In this document: piece by piece, positions 57,324 through 64,000 of the stretch
Layout: the number at the start of each line of letters is the position of its first letter
How positions within the stretch are numbered: the stretch's first letter is position 1
From: CABYIR01 sp038103905
Lineage (GTDB): Bacteria > Pseudomonadota > Alphaproteobacteria > Pelagibacterales > AG-422-B15
NCBI GenBank assembly: GCA_038103905.1
Contig: JAYNZW010000008.1
Location: 9,529-73,528, forward strand
DNA length: 64,000 nt
Reading direction: 5' to 3'
Program-made: the position numbers and the translations under genes
Notes under the pieces: model-generated
What the model saw: the letters and a program-made list of their open reading frames with translations, nothing else
What the model was told of the DNA's origin: nothing
Databases searched by the model: none

Positions 57324-58751
57324 ATGAATTATAAAGAAACAATAAATAAGGGTCTTAAGAGAGGCTATGAAGTAATTATTAAGTCTGAAGACTTTGATAA
57401 TGGAATAAGTACTAAGACTGAAGAAATAAGAAAAACCATAAAAGTTGATGGCTTTAGACCTGGAAAAGTTCCCGCATCAATTGTGCAGCAGAAACACGGT
57501 GACTCGATAAAAGCCGAAGTTCTTAATAAGCTTATAAACGACAATGTATTCAATATTATTCAGGAAAAAAAATTTAGACCTATAGCGCAACCTAAAGTTG
57601 ATTTAAAAGAAAAAAAAAGTGATGGTGATGATACAGTTTTTACTTTTGAAATTGAACTATTTCCAGAAATTGAATTAATAGATTTTGAGAAGTTAAATGT
57701 AGAGTCATATAAAGTAAAAATTAAAGATAAAGAGATAGATCAAAGAGTAGAATTAATAGCTAAAAACCAGAAATCATTTAAAGATCAGCCTGATGATTAT
57801 AAGGCAAAAAAAGATGACTCTGTTCGACTGGACTATGAAGGTACGATTGATGGAAAGAATTTTGATGGTGGAAAAGCTGAAGAGCAAACTATTATAATTG
57901 GATCAGGGCAATATTTAAAAGACCTTGAAGATGGATTAATTGGACTGAAAGCGGGTGATACAAAAAAAATTCCTGTAAAATTTCCAGATAATTATCAGGC
58001 AGAAGATCTAAAAGGAGCCAATGCTGTATTTGAGTGTAAAATAAAAAAAGTTGGATCACCTGAAGAAACAAAGATTGATGATGCATTTGCCAAGTCTGTT
58101 GGAACGGAAGATTTAAAAGACTTAAAGACAAAAGTTAAAGATCAAATGCAAAAAGAGTACGATGATCTAACCAAGAACATCTCAAAAAAGAATTTATTCG
58201 ATATTCTAGAAAAAGAGCATAAATTTGAAATGCCAGAAGGATTAGTTGATACTGAATTTAATAATTTAAAACAAGGTCATTTAGCATCTCAAAATCCAGT
58301 TTCTGATGATCATAAAAAAGAAATTAAAGATCAAAAACTATCTAGTGATAATGAAAAGAAGTTTAAAGATGAGGCATCCAAGAGAATTCAGCTTGGATTA
58401 GTTCTTCAGGAGGTCGGTCGATTAAATAATATTCAAGTAACTCAAGATGAGATGAATAAGGCACTTTATGAGTACGCGATGAACTTTAGAGGTCAAGAGC
58501 AAAAAGTTATTGAGTATTACAAGAGTAATCAAGATGCGATGACACAGCTTCAGGCTCCAATTTATGAAAATAAAATTTTGGACTTTATCCTTGGCAAGGT
58601 TAAGCTAAAATCAACTGATATAGACGTTGATTCGTTTATCAAGATATACAATGGCGGGAATGCTGAAAAATCAGCAACAGAAAAAAAGAAAACTGTTAAA
58701 AAGAAAACTGTAAAAAAAGCAACCACGAAAAAGAAAACTGAAAAAAAATAA
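57324..58751 (+). CDS. tig: Trigger factor with Lys-rich C-terminal tail
   Basis: Ribosome-bound chaperone and prolyl isomerase, 475 residues. The ribosome-docking loop has the signature [14 protein letters not shown] (about residue 38). A FKBP-type domain follows ([19 protein letters not shown], about 170), then the helical cradle. The last 25 or so residues are almost only Lys and Thr with some Val ([18 protein letters not shown]), an addition to the usual length of about 430-450. Only 10 bases separate it from tRNA-Leu; clpP starts 4 bases after its stop. Confidence 0.95.
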   Translation: MNYKETINKGLKRGYEVIIKSEDFDNGISTKTEEIRKTIKVDGFRPGKVPASIVQQKHGDSIKAEVLNKLINDNVFNIIQEKKFRPIAQPKVDLKEKKSDGDDTVFTFEIELFPEIELIDFEKLNVESYKVKIKDKEIDQRVELIAKNQKSFKDQPDDYKAKKDDSVRLDYEGTIDGKNFDGGKAEEQTIIIGSGQYLKDLEDGLIGLKAGDTKKIPVKFPDNYQAEDLKGANAVFECKIKKVGSPEETKIDDAFAKSVGTEDLKDLKTKVKDQMQKEYDDLTKNISKKNLFDILEKEHKFEMPEGLVDTEFNNLKQGHLASQNPVSDDHKKEIKDQKLSSDNEKKFKDEASKRIQLGLVLQEVGRLNNIQVTQDEMNKALYEYAMNFRGQEQKVIEYYKSNQDAMTQLQAPIYENKILDFILGKVKLKSTDIDVDSFIKIYNGGNAEKSATEKKKTVKKKTVKKATTKKKTEKK

Positions 58752-58755
58752 ATTT

Positions 58756-59376
58756 ATGAGTGATAAAATATCGATGAATACACTAATACCTATGGTTGTC
58801 GAGCAAACGGGCAAAGGTGAGAGAGCGTATGACATATATTCACGTCTTTTAAAAGAAAGAATTATCTTCCTAGTTGGGCCTGTTCATGATGGACTTGCTT
58901 CACTGATTTCAGCTCAACTATTATTTTTAGAGTCTGAAGATCCTGAAAAAGAAATTTATTTATATATCAATTCACCTGGAGGAGTTGTATCAGATGGGCT
59001 AGCGATATATGACACTATGCAATTCATACAGTGTCCAGTTTCGACATTATGTTTTGGTCAAGCTGCATCTATGGGATCTTTTCTTCTTGCTGCAGGTGAA
59101 AAAGGAAAAAGATTTGCGTTGCCAAATAGTAGAATAATGGTTCATCAGCCGTCTGCTGGCTTTCAAGGACAGGCAACTGATATTGAAATCCATGCAAAAG
59201 AAATCGCATCTACAAAAAATAAACTTAATCAACTTTACTCAAAACACACTGGTCAAGATGTAAAGGCTATAGAAGATGCATTGGAGCGAGATAATTTTAT
59301 GGATCCTGAAGCGGCAAAAAACTTTGGAATTATCGATGAAATTCAAGAAAAAAGAATTCCAAAAATCGAGAAATAG
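58756..59376 (+). CDS. clpP: ATP-dependent Clp protease proteolytic subunit
   Basis: A 206-residue serine protease forming the tetradecameric barrel. The nucleophile Ser is in [14 protein letters not shown] (about residue 101), the His in [10 protein letters not shown] (about 126) and the Asp in the following domain. The start resembles ClpP with a short propeptide ([26 protein letters not shown]). It pairs with ClpX encoded next. Confidence 0.97.
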   Translation: MSDKISMNTLIPMVVEQTGKGERAYDIYSRLLKERIIFLVGPVHDGLASLISAQLLFLESEDPEKEIYLYINSPGGVVSDGLAIYDTMQFIQCPVSTLCFGQAASMGSFLLAAGEKGKRFALPNSRIMVHQPSAGFQGQATDIEIHAKEIASTKNKLNQLYSKHTGQDVKAIEDALERDNFMDPEAAKNFGIIDEIQEKRIPKIEK

Positions 59377-59531
59377 CCTCAAAAAAATAGTATAATTCAT
59401 TGTTTATAAACAGTTTTTTCAGATCAATTTTAGAATAAATATTGAATTTTTTCTAAATAAATGGTCTTTTATAACTGCGATGATTCGTAATATTTCTTAT
59501 TTTCGACTTATTGCTAAATTATTATTTTTTT

Positions 59532-60797
59532 ATGACTGAAAATAGTACTGATAAAAATAAAAATACATTGTATTGCTCATTTTGTGGCAAAAGTCAGCAC
59601 GAAGTAAAAAAACTCATTGCTGGACCTACAGTTTTTATTTGTGATGAGTGTGTTGAATTATGTAATGATATAATTCAAGAAGAAAACAAAGAGAGCAATT
59701 CAAAGAACTCTGGAAGAATTCCAACTCCTAAAGAAATATGCGCAAGTTTAGATGATTTTGTTATTGGTCAAAAGAACGCAAAATATAATTTATCAGTTGC
59801 TGTTCACAATCATTATAAGAGGATTGAACACACAACATCAAAGTCAGATGTAGAACTTTCTAAATCTAATATCCTTTTAATAGGACCAACAGGATGTGGT
59901 AAAACTTTATTAGCACAAACTCTTGCAAGAATATTGGATGTACCTTTCACTATGGCTGATGCTACGACTTTAACCGAGGCCGGTTATGTCGGTGAAGATG
60001 TAGAAAATATCATTCTCAAACTTCTTCAAGCATCTGATTACAATGTAGAGAAGGCACAAAGAGGAATTGTATATATTGATGAAATTGATAAAGTTAGCCG
60101 TAAGTCTGAAAACCCTTCTATAACTAGAGACGTTTCTGGGGAAGGTGTTCAACAAGCATTATTAAAAATAATGGAAGGAACTATCGCAAGTGTTCCACCT
60201 CAGGGAGGCCGAAAACATCCTCAGCAAGAATTTTTACAAGTTGATACTACAAACATACTATTTATTTGTGGTGGTGCTTTTTCCGGTCTTGATAAGTTAA
60301 TAAATAGACGCGCAAAGGGTTCTGGAATGGGTTTCCAAGCAAATGTCAAATCAGCTGAGGTAAAAAACATAGGTATGGCTCTTAACGACTTAGAGCCCGA
60401 AGATTTATTAAACTATGGATTAATTCCAGAGTTTGTTGGCCGACTTCCAATTGTTACAACTCTTGAGGACTTAGATGAAGAGTCTCTTATTAAGATTCTT
60501 CAAGAGCCTAAGAATGCCCTTGTGAAGCAATACCAAACTTTATTTAATATGGAAAATGTAAAACTTATTCTCTCAAAGGACGCTTTAAAAGTTATTGCTA
60601 AAAAGGCAATTGAGAGAAAAACGGGCGCGAGAGGGCTAAGGTCTATTCTTGAAAATATTCTACTTGATACTATGTTTGAACTTCCTTCACTTGAGGGAGT
60701 TGAAGAAGTTGTTATCAATGCTGAGGCAGCCGAGGGTATGGTGAGACCTCTTTACATTTACTCTGACAATAAAAAGACTTCAGAAACAAGCGCTTAG
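59532..60797 (+). CDS. clpX: ATP-dependent Clp protease ATP-binding subunit ClpX
   Basis: A 421-residue AAA+ unfoldase. The N-terminal zinc domain has CSFCGK ... CDECVELC; Walker A is [12 protein letters not shown] (about residue 116), Walker [10 protein letters not shown] (about 175), and the ClpP-binding and pore loops are present (GYVGED). I start at the ATG at 59532 because MTENSTDK matches the family N-terminus; an in-frame start 21 bases upstream would add hydrophobic residues unlike ClpX. Confidence 0.97.
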   Translation: MTENSTDKNKNTLYCSFCGKSQHEVKKLIAGPTVFICDECVELCNDIIQEENKESNSKNSGRIPTPKEICASLDDFVIGQKNAKYNLSVAVHNHYKRIEHTTSKSDVELSKSNILLIGPTGCGKTLLAQTLARILDVPFTMADATTLTEAGYVGEDVENIILKLLQASDYNVEKAQRGIVYIDEIDKVSRKSENPSITRDVSGEGVQQALLKIMEGTIASVPPQGGRKHPQQEFLQVDTTNILFICGGAFSGLDKLINRRAKGSGMGFQANVKSAEVKNIGMALNDLEPEDLLNYGLIPEFVGRLPIVTTLEDLDEESLIKILQEPKNALVKQYQTLFNMENVKLILSKDALKVIAKKAIERKTGARGLRSILENILLDTMFELPSLEGVEEVVINAEAAEGMVRPLYIYSDNKKTSETSA

Positions 60798-60837
60798 ATC
60801 TATATTAGGTCCAATTCCTTGAAATTCTTTCATTTAT

Positions 60838-60896
60838 ACACATCTAAATATATGTGTTTGAGATTATGCCTTTACTCTGATCTCAAATCATTTTTT
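60838..60896 (+). terminator. Two consecutive hairpins between clpX and lon, second followed by a T-run
   Basis: First hairpin: ACACAT (60838-60843) with ATGTGT (60852-60857). Second: TTTGAGAT (60857-60864) with ATCTCAAA (60880-60887), followed by TCATTTTTT. The second resembles a weak, AT-rich intrinsic terminator for the tig-clpP-clpX transcript. The two share one base and could exclude each other. The lon promoter must lie here too. Confidence 0.45.
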
Positions 60897-60922
60897 AGTT
60901 AATAGAACATTTTTGATTCATT

Positions 60923-63331
60923 ATGAATATAAATAAGATACCCGTTCTCCCATTAAGAGATATTGTTGTTTTTCCTCATATGGTAGTTCCATTATTTGTT
61001 GGTCGCGATAAATCCGTAAAAGCTCTTGAAAGCGTGATGAAGGGCGATAAGAAAATTATGCTTATCACACAAAAGAGCGCTTCCGTAGATGATCCTAAGA
61101 AAAATGATTTATTTGATTTTGGTACTGTTGCAAATGTTCTTCAATTATTGAAGTTGCCAGATGGCACTGTAAAAGTTTTAGTAGAGGGATTAAACAGAGC
61201 TTCGATTAATGTATTTTTTGAAAATGAAGAATTTTTGCAGGCTGATGTGGATCAAATTATTGAAACAATCGACTCTTCAGACAAGCAATTAAGAGCTATG
61301 TCTAAGTCTACCACTGATGAATTTGATAAGTATGTTAATTTAAATAAAAAGATTCCACCGGAAGTTCTTGGTACAATAAATGAAATAGACGAGCTTGGTA
61401 AATTAAGTGATACGATTGCCTCTCATCTATCGATTAAGTTATCTGATAAACAGCAAATACTGGAGTCTGTAGATTTATACGAACGTTTTGAAAAAATTCT
61501 TTCATTTATTCAATCTGAATTGGATGTTCTGCAAGTTGAAAAGAAAATTCGTGGAAGAGTTAAGAATCAGATGGAGAAAACCCAAAGAGAATATTATTTA
61601 AATGAACAGATGAAGGCCATCCAAAAAGAACTTGGTGAAAATGAAGATGGTAAAGATGATATTTCTGAGTACGAAGAAAAAATTGAAAAAACAAAGCTTA
61701 CAAAAGAAGCAAAAGAAAAATGTTATGCTGAGATCAAAAAAATAAGATCTATGAGTCCCATGTCGGCTGAGTCAAGTGTGATTAGAAATTATCTTGATTG
61801 GATTTTATCAATACCGTGGGGCAAGAAAACCAAAGTTAAGAAGGATATTAATTTTGCAAAACAAGTTCTTGATGAAGATCATTATGGATTGGAGAAAGTA
61901 AAAGAAAGAATTCTTGAGTATTTAGCTGTTCAACAAAGAATTAAAAAAATGAAAGGTCCAATACTGTGTCTTGTTGGAGCTCCTGGAGTTGGAAAAACAT
62001 CTTTAGGTAAATCGATTGCACGCTCAACTGGGCGAAAGTTTGTAAGAATGTCTCTAGGTGGCGTGAGAGATGAAGCTGAGATTAGAGGCCACAGAAGAAC
62101 TTACATTGGCTCTATGCCTGGTAAAGTATTACAGATGATGAAGAAGGCTGGATCATCAAACCCACTATTCTTATTAGATGAGATAGATAAATTGGGAGCA
62201 GATTATAGAGGTGATCCTTCCTCAGCGCTTCTAGAAGTATTAGATCCAGAACAAAACAATACGTTCAATGATCACTATTTGGAAGTTGATTACGATCTTT
62301 CTGATACAATGTTCTTAACAACTGCCAATACATTAAGAATGCCGCCAGCATTACTTGATAGAATGGAAATTATCAGAATTGCTGGTTACACTGAAGATGA
62401 GAAGGTTCAAATAGCTAAACAGCATTTAATTCCTGAAATCATGAAGAAACATGGATTGAAGGATGGTGAGTTAATAATTGAAGACAATGCAGTAACATCT
62501 CTAATTAGATATTATACAAGAGAAGCTGGTGTTCGTAGTCTTGAGAGAGAAATTGCAAATTTGGCTCGAAAAGCTATTAAAAAAATTGTCGCTGGTGAAA
62601 TTAAAAATTTAACTATCAACGAGACAAACGTAAATGAATACTCCGGTGTTAAAAAATATAAATATGGTGAGATTGATGCTGATGACCAAGTTGGAATTGT
62701 AACTGGCTTAGCTTGGACAGAAGTTGGTGGAGACATTTTACCGATTGAAGCTGTAATTATGCCTGGTAAAGGCATTATGACTATTACAGGTAAACTTGGA
62801 GATGTAATGAAAGAGTCAATTCAGGCTGCTAAATCTTATGTTCGTTCACGTTGTATTGACTTTGGCATTAAGCCAACAGTTTTCCCCGTTAGAGATATCC
62901 ATATTCACGTACCTGAAGGTGCAATCCCTAAGGATGGTCCTTCAGCAGGTCTTGCTATGGTAACTTCAATTGTATCTGTATTGACAGGCATTCCTGTAAG
63001 AAAAGATATTGCTATGACGGGCGAAGTAACGTTAAGAGGTAAAGCTCTTGGAATTGGTGGTTTGAAGGAAAAATTACTAGCAGCTTTAAGAGCAGGCACA
63101 AAAACTGTTATTGTTCCAAAGGAAAATGAAAAAGATTTAGAAGACATTCCTGACAATGTAAAGGAGGGTCTAGAATTGATCTTTGTCGATAATGTGGATG
63201 ATGTTTTGAAAATAGCTTTAACAAAGCCGTTGATTCCAATTGAGTGGGATGAAAGCGAATCTGTAAATTCAAGCAGTGAAATATCTGATGATGATCAAGA
63301 TCAAGATCAGGATCCGCTACTAACACATTGA
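60923..63331 (+). CDS. lon: ATP-dependent protease Lon
   Basis: An 802-residue AAA+ protease. Domains in order: N-terminal substrate-binding LON domain (PVLPLRDIVVFPHMVVPLFVGR), coiled coil (about 190-260), AAA+ domain with Walker A GAPGVGKTSLGK (about 352), and protease domain with Ser in PKDGPSAGLAM (about 675) and Lys in GIGGLKEKLLAALRAG (about 718). The C-terminus carries an extra acidic Asp/Gln tail of about 25 residues. It degrades misfolded and regulatory proteins. Confidence 0.97.
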   Translation: MNINKIPVLPLRDIVVFPHMVVPLFVGRDKSVKALESVMKGDKKIMLITQKSASVDDPKKNDLFDFGTVANVLQLLKLPDGTVKVLVEGLNRASINVFFENEEFLQADVDQIIETIDSSDKQLRAMSKSTTDEFDKYVNLNKKIPPEVLGTINEIDELGKLSDTIASHLSIKLSDKQQILESVDLYERFEKILSFIQSELDVLQVEKKIRGRVKNQMEKTQREYYLNEQMKAIQKELGENEDGKDDISEYEEKIEKTKLTKEAKEKCYAEIKKIRSMSPMSAESSVIRNYLDWILSIPWGKKTKVKKDINFAKQVLDEDHYGLEKVKERILEYLAVQQRIKKMKGPILCLVGAPGVGKTSLGKSIARSTGRKFVRMSLGGVRDEAEIRGHRRTYIGSMPGKVLQMMKKAGSSNPLFLLDEIDKLGADYRGDPSSALLEVLDPEQNNTFNDHYLEVDYDLSDTMFLTTANTLRMPPALLDRMEIIRIAGYTEDEKVQIAKQHLIPEIMKKHGLKDGELIIEDNAVTSLIRYYTREAGVRSLEREIANLARKAIKKIVAGEIKNLTINETNVNEYSGVKKYKYGEIDADDQVGIVTGLAWTEVGGDILPIEAVIMPGKGIMTITGKLGDVMKESIQAAKSYVRSRCIDFGIKPTVFPVRDIHIHVPEGAIPKDGPSAGLAMVTSIVSVLTGIPVRKDIAMTGEVTLRGKALGIGGLKEKLLAALRAGTKTVIVPKENEKDLEDIPDNVKEGLELIFVDNVDDVLKIALTKPLIPIEWDESESVNSSSEISDDDQDQDQDPLLTH

Positions 63332-63400
63332 TTTTAAATTAAACTTTACCTTTTAAACACGAAATATTTTATTTTTATTAGTTTTCCAAGGGTTTTCGCC

Positions 63401-63432
63401 TTGACTATATGTAGTAGATCAGTTCCTATATA
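63401..63432 (+). promoter_or_regulatory. Possible hupB promoter
   Basis: TTGACT at 63401-63406 and a TATA-rich -10 candidate at about 63425-63432 (CCTATA with 18-base spacing or TATATA with 20). It lies about 40 bases before the hupB ATG. Tentative because the -10 is not well defined. Confidence 0.35.
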
Positions 63433-63454
63433 TGTATTAACGAATCAAACTCCT

Positions 63455-63467
63455 AAAAAGGGGGGGA
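63455..63467 (+). promoter_or_regulatory. Unusually G-rich ribosome binding site of hupB
   Basis: AAAAA followed by seven G and an A, ending 4 bases before the ATG at 63472. A run of seven G is conspicuous in this AT-rich sequence and suggests strong initiation for an abundant nucleoid protein. Confidence 0.6.
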
Positions 63468-63471
63468 TTAT

Positions 63472-63753
63472 ATGAATAAACAAGATCTAATTGGTAAAGT
63501 TGCCGAAATAACTGGAATGCAAAAATCTGACTCAGAAAAAGCTGTGAATGCTGTATTTGATCAAATTACAGACGTTCTTAAGCAAAGAGGAGAAGTAAGA
63601 TTAGTAGGATTTGGAACATTTAAAACCTCTATTCGTAAAGCATCTCAAGGTAGAAACCCTCGTACAAACGAAGTTATTCAAATACCTCAGTCAACTCGAC
63701 CAAAGTTTACTGCTGGTAAGGGTTTAAAAGAGGCTGTCAATAACGCAGGCTAA
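63472..63753 (+). CDS. hupB: DNA-binding protein HU
   Basis: A 93-residue histone-like nucleoid protein. The start MNKQDLIGKVAEITGM, the central GFGTFKTSIRKASQGRNPRT and the DNA-grasping arm NEVIQIPQSTRPKFTAGKGLKEAVN match HU. It bends and compacts DNA. Placement after lon and before tRNA-Val is a conserved alphaproteobacterial order. A strong terminator follows. Confidence 0.96.
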   Translation: MNKQDLIGKVAEITGMQKSDSEKAVNAVFDQITDVLKQRGEVRLVGFGTFKTSIRKASQGRNPRTNEVIQIPQSTRPKFTAGKGLKEAVNNAG

Positions 63754-63776
63754 TTACTGCCAGTAAAAACTTTTTT

Positions 63777-63813
63777 AAAAAAGCTCGATCACTAATTAGT
63801 GGTCGAGTTTTTT
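63777..63813 (+). terminator. Rho-independent terminator of hupB
   Basis: CTCGATCACT (63784-63793) pairs with AGTGGTCGAG (63798-63807) with one G-T pair and the loop AATT, flanked by A-run and T-run. A textbook intrinsic terminator. Confidence 0.88.
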
Positions 63814-63865
63814 GTTAAAAATAAACTGGGAAATAATAATAAAATATATATATTCCAATCTTCAA

Positions 63866-63941
63866 GGGCGATTAGCTCAGCTGGAAGAGCGTCACGTTTA
63901 CACCGTGAATGTCGGCAGTTCGAACCTGTCATCGCCCACCA
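63866..63941 (+). tRNA. tRNA-Val (anticodon UAC)
   Basis: Acceptor GGGCGAT pairs with ATCGCCC. The D arm GCTCAGCTGGAAGAGC is present, the anticodon stem TCACG/CGTGA holds loop TTTACAC with anticodon TAC, and the T arm GGCAGTTCGAACCTGTC is canonical. CCA is encoded at 63939-63941. Confidence 0.96.
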
Positions 63942-63973
63942 TTTCTCCCACGAGATGGACGTTTAAATATAGT

Positions 63974-64000
63974 GGGGGTGTAGCTCAGTCTGGTTAGAGC
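63974..64000 (+). tRNA. 5' part of a second tRNA, cut by the window end (probably Asp)
   Basis: GGGGGTG as acceptor strand, TA, then a D arm GCTCAGTCTGGTTAGAGC. The anticodon lies outside the window. In alphaproteobacteria tRNA-Asp(GUC) commonly follows tRNA-Val behind hupB, hence the suggestion; the isotype is not visible. Confidence 0.7.

Noticed and set aside
63812..63997. 61-codon open frame across tRNA-Val
   Set aside because: It is a chance frame through the tRNA gene and its flanks.

Overview
The window is a dense, strongly A+T-rich stretch of bacterial chromosome with very short intergenic gaps (none above 300 bases), many 4-base gene overlaps, no insertion sequences and no CRISPR array. 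Gene order and protein families point to an alphaproteobacterium. Three conserved blocks are diagnostic: erpA/xthA-dgt-argS-(SPOR)-nagZ-scpA-scpB-tatABC-serS-surE-yajC-secDF, nnrD-glnB-glnA, and tRNA-Leu-tig-clpP-clpX-lon-hupB-tRNA-Val. Compact genes, Lys/Asn-rich proteins, taurine and polyamine uptake/catabolism and ferric-iron transport suggest a streamlined marine lineage of SAR11-like or HIMB59/AEGEAN-169-like type. That placement is inference.

Layout. 1-7.9 kb: taurine dissimilation (aminotransferase, sulfoacetaldehyde acetyltransferase, alanine dehydrogenase) with a dimethylglycine-dehydrogenase-like demethylase inside the operon, an unassigned methyltransferase and a short MetE-like methyltransferase. 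8.1-13.6 kb: a PotDABC-type polyamine ABC transporter with a Tat-exported binding protein, followed by an agmatinase-family ureohydrolase. 13.6-20.4 kb: DNA repair, Fe-S assembly, dNTPase, ArgRS, a stub of a SPOR protein, NagZ, ScpA/ScpB. 20.5-24.1 kb: a ferric-iron ABC transporter with a near-ideal Fur box over its promoter, inserted between scpB and tatA. 24.1-31.0 kb: TatABC, SerRS, SurE, YajC-SecD-SecF, and a PuuD-like membrane protein. 31-40.5 kb: UvrA, SSB, GyrA, CoaD, cyclophilin, QueA, Tgt. 40.5-48.3 kb: enoyl-CoA hydratase, aldehyde dehydrogenase, ParE, an acyl-CoA carboxylase beta subunit, an acyl-CoA dehydrogenase and a DsbA-family isomerase. 48.3-52.2 kb: a nitrogen operon (PII, GSII, GSI) and divergent NnrD. 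52.2-57.1 kb: the most accessory part, with a broken carboxylesterase, DUF1543-like and DUF2256 small genes, a DMT permease, a 2-hydroxyacid dehydrogenase and an FkbM methyltransferase. 57.2-64 kb: tRNA-Leu, the trigger factor/ClpPX/Lon proteostasis block, HU, tRNA-Val and a cut-off tRNA.

How it works together. Taurine nitrogen is passed to pyruvate, and alanine dehydrogenase regenerates pyruvate and releases ammonium; Xsc yields acetyl phosphate and sulfite. The embedded demethylase suggests that N-methylated taurines may feed the same route. Ammonium assimilation is represented by two glutamine synthetases and a PII protein whose T-loop lacks the uridylylation tyrosine. The TatABC translocase can export the window's own twin-arginine PotD-like protein. 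The most informative oddities are the demethylase in the taurine operon, the Tyr51-less PII beside GSI and GSII, the SPOR gene reduced to a 69-residue stub, the carboxylesterase that lost its catalytic-His segment, the PotC C-terminal extension, the Lys-rich tails on ParE and trigger factor, and the Tgt lacking two zinc cysteines. I did not find a clearly new multi-gene defence or mobile system.
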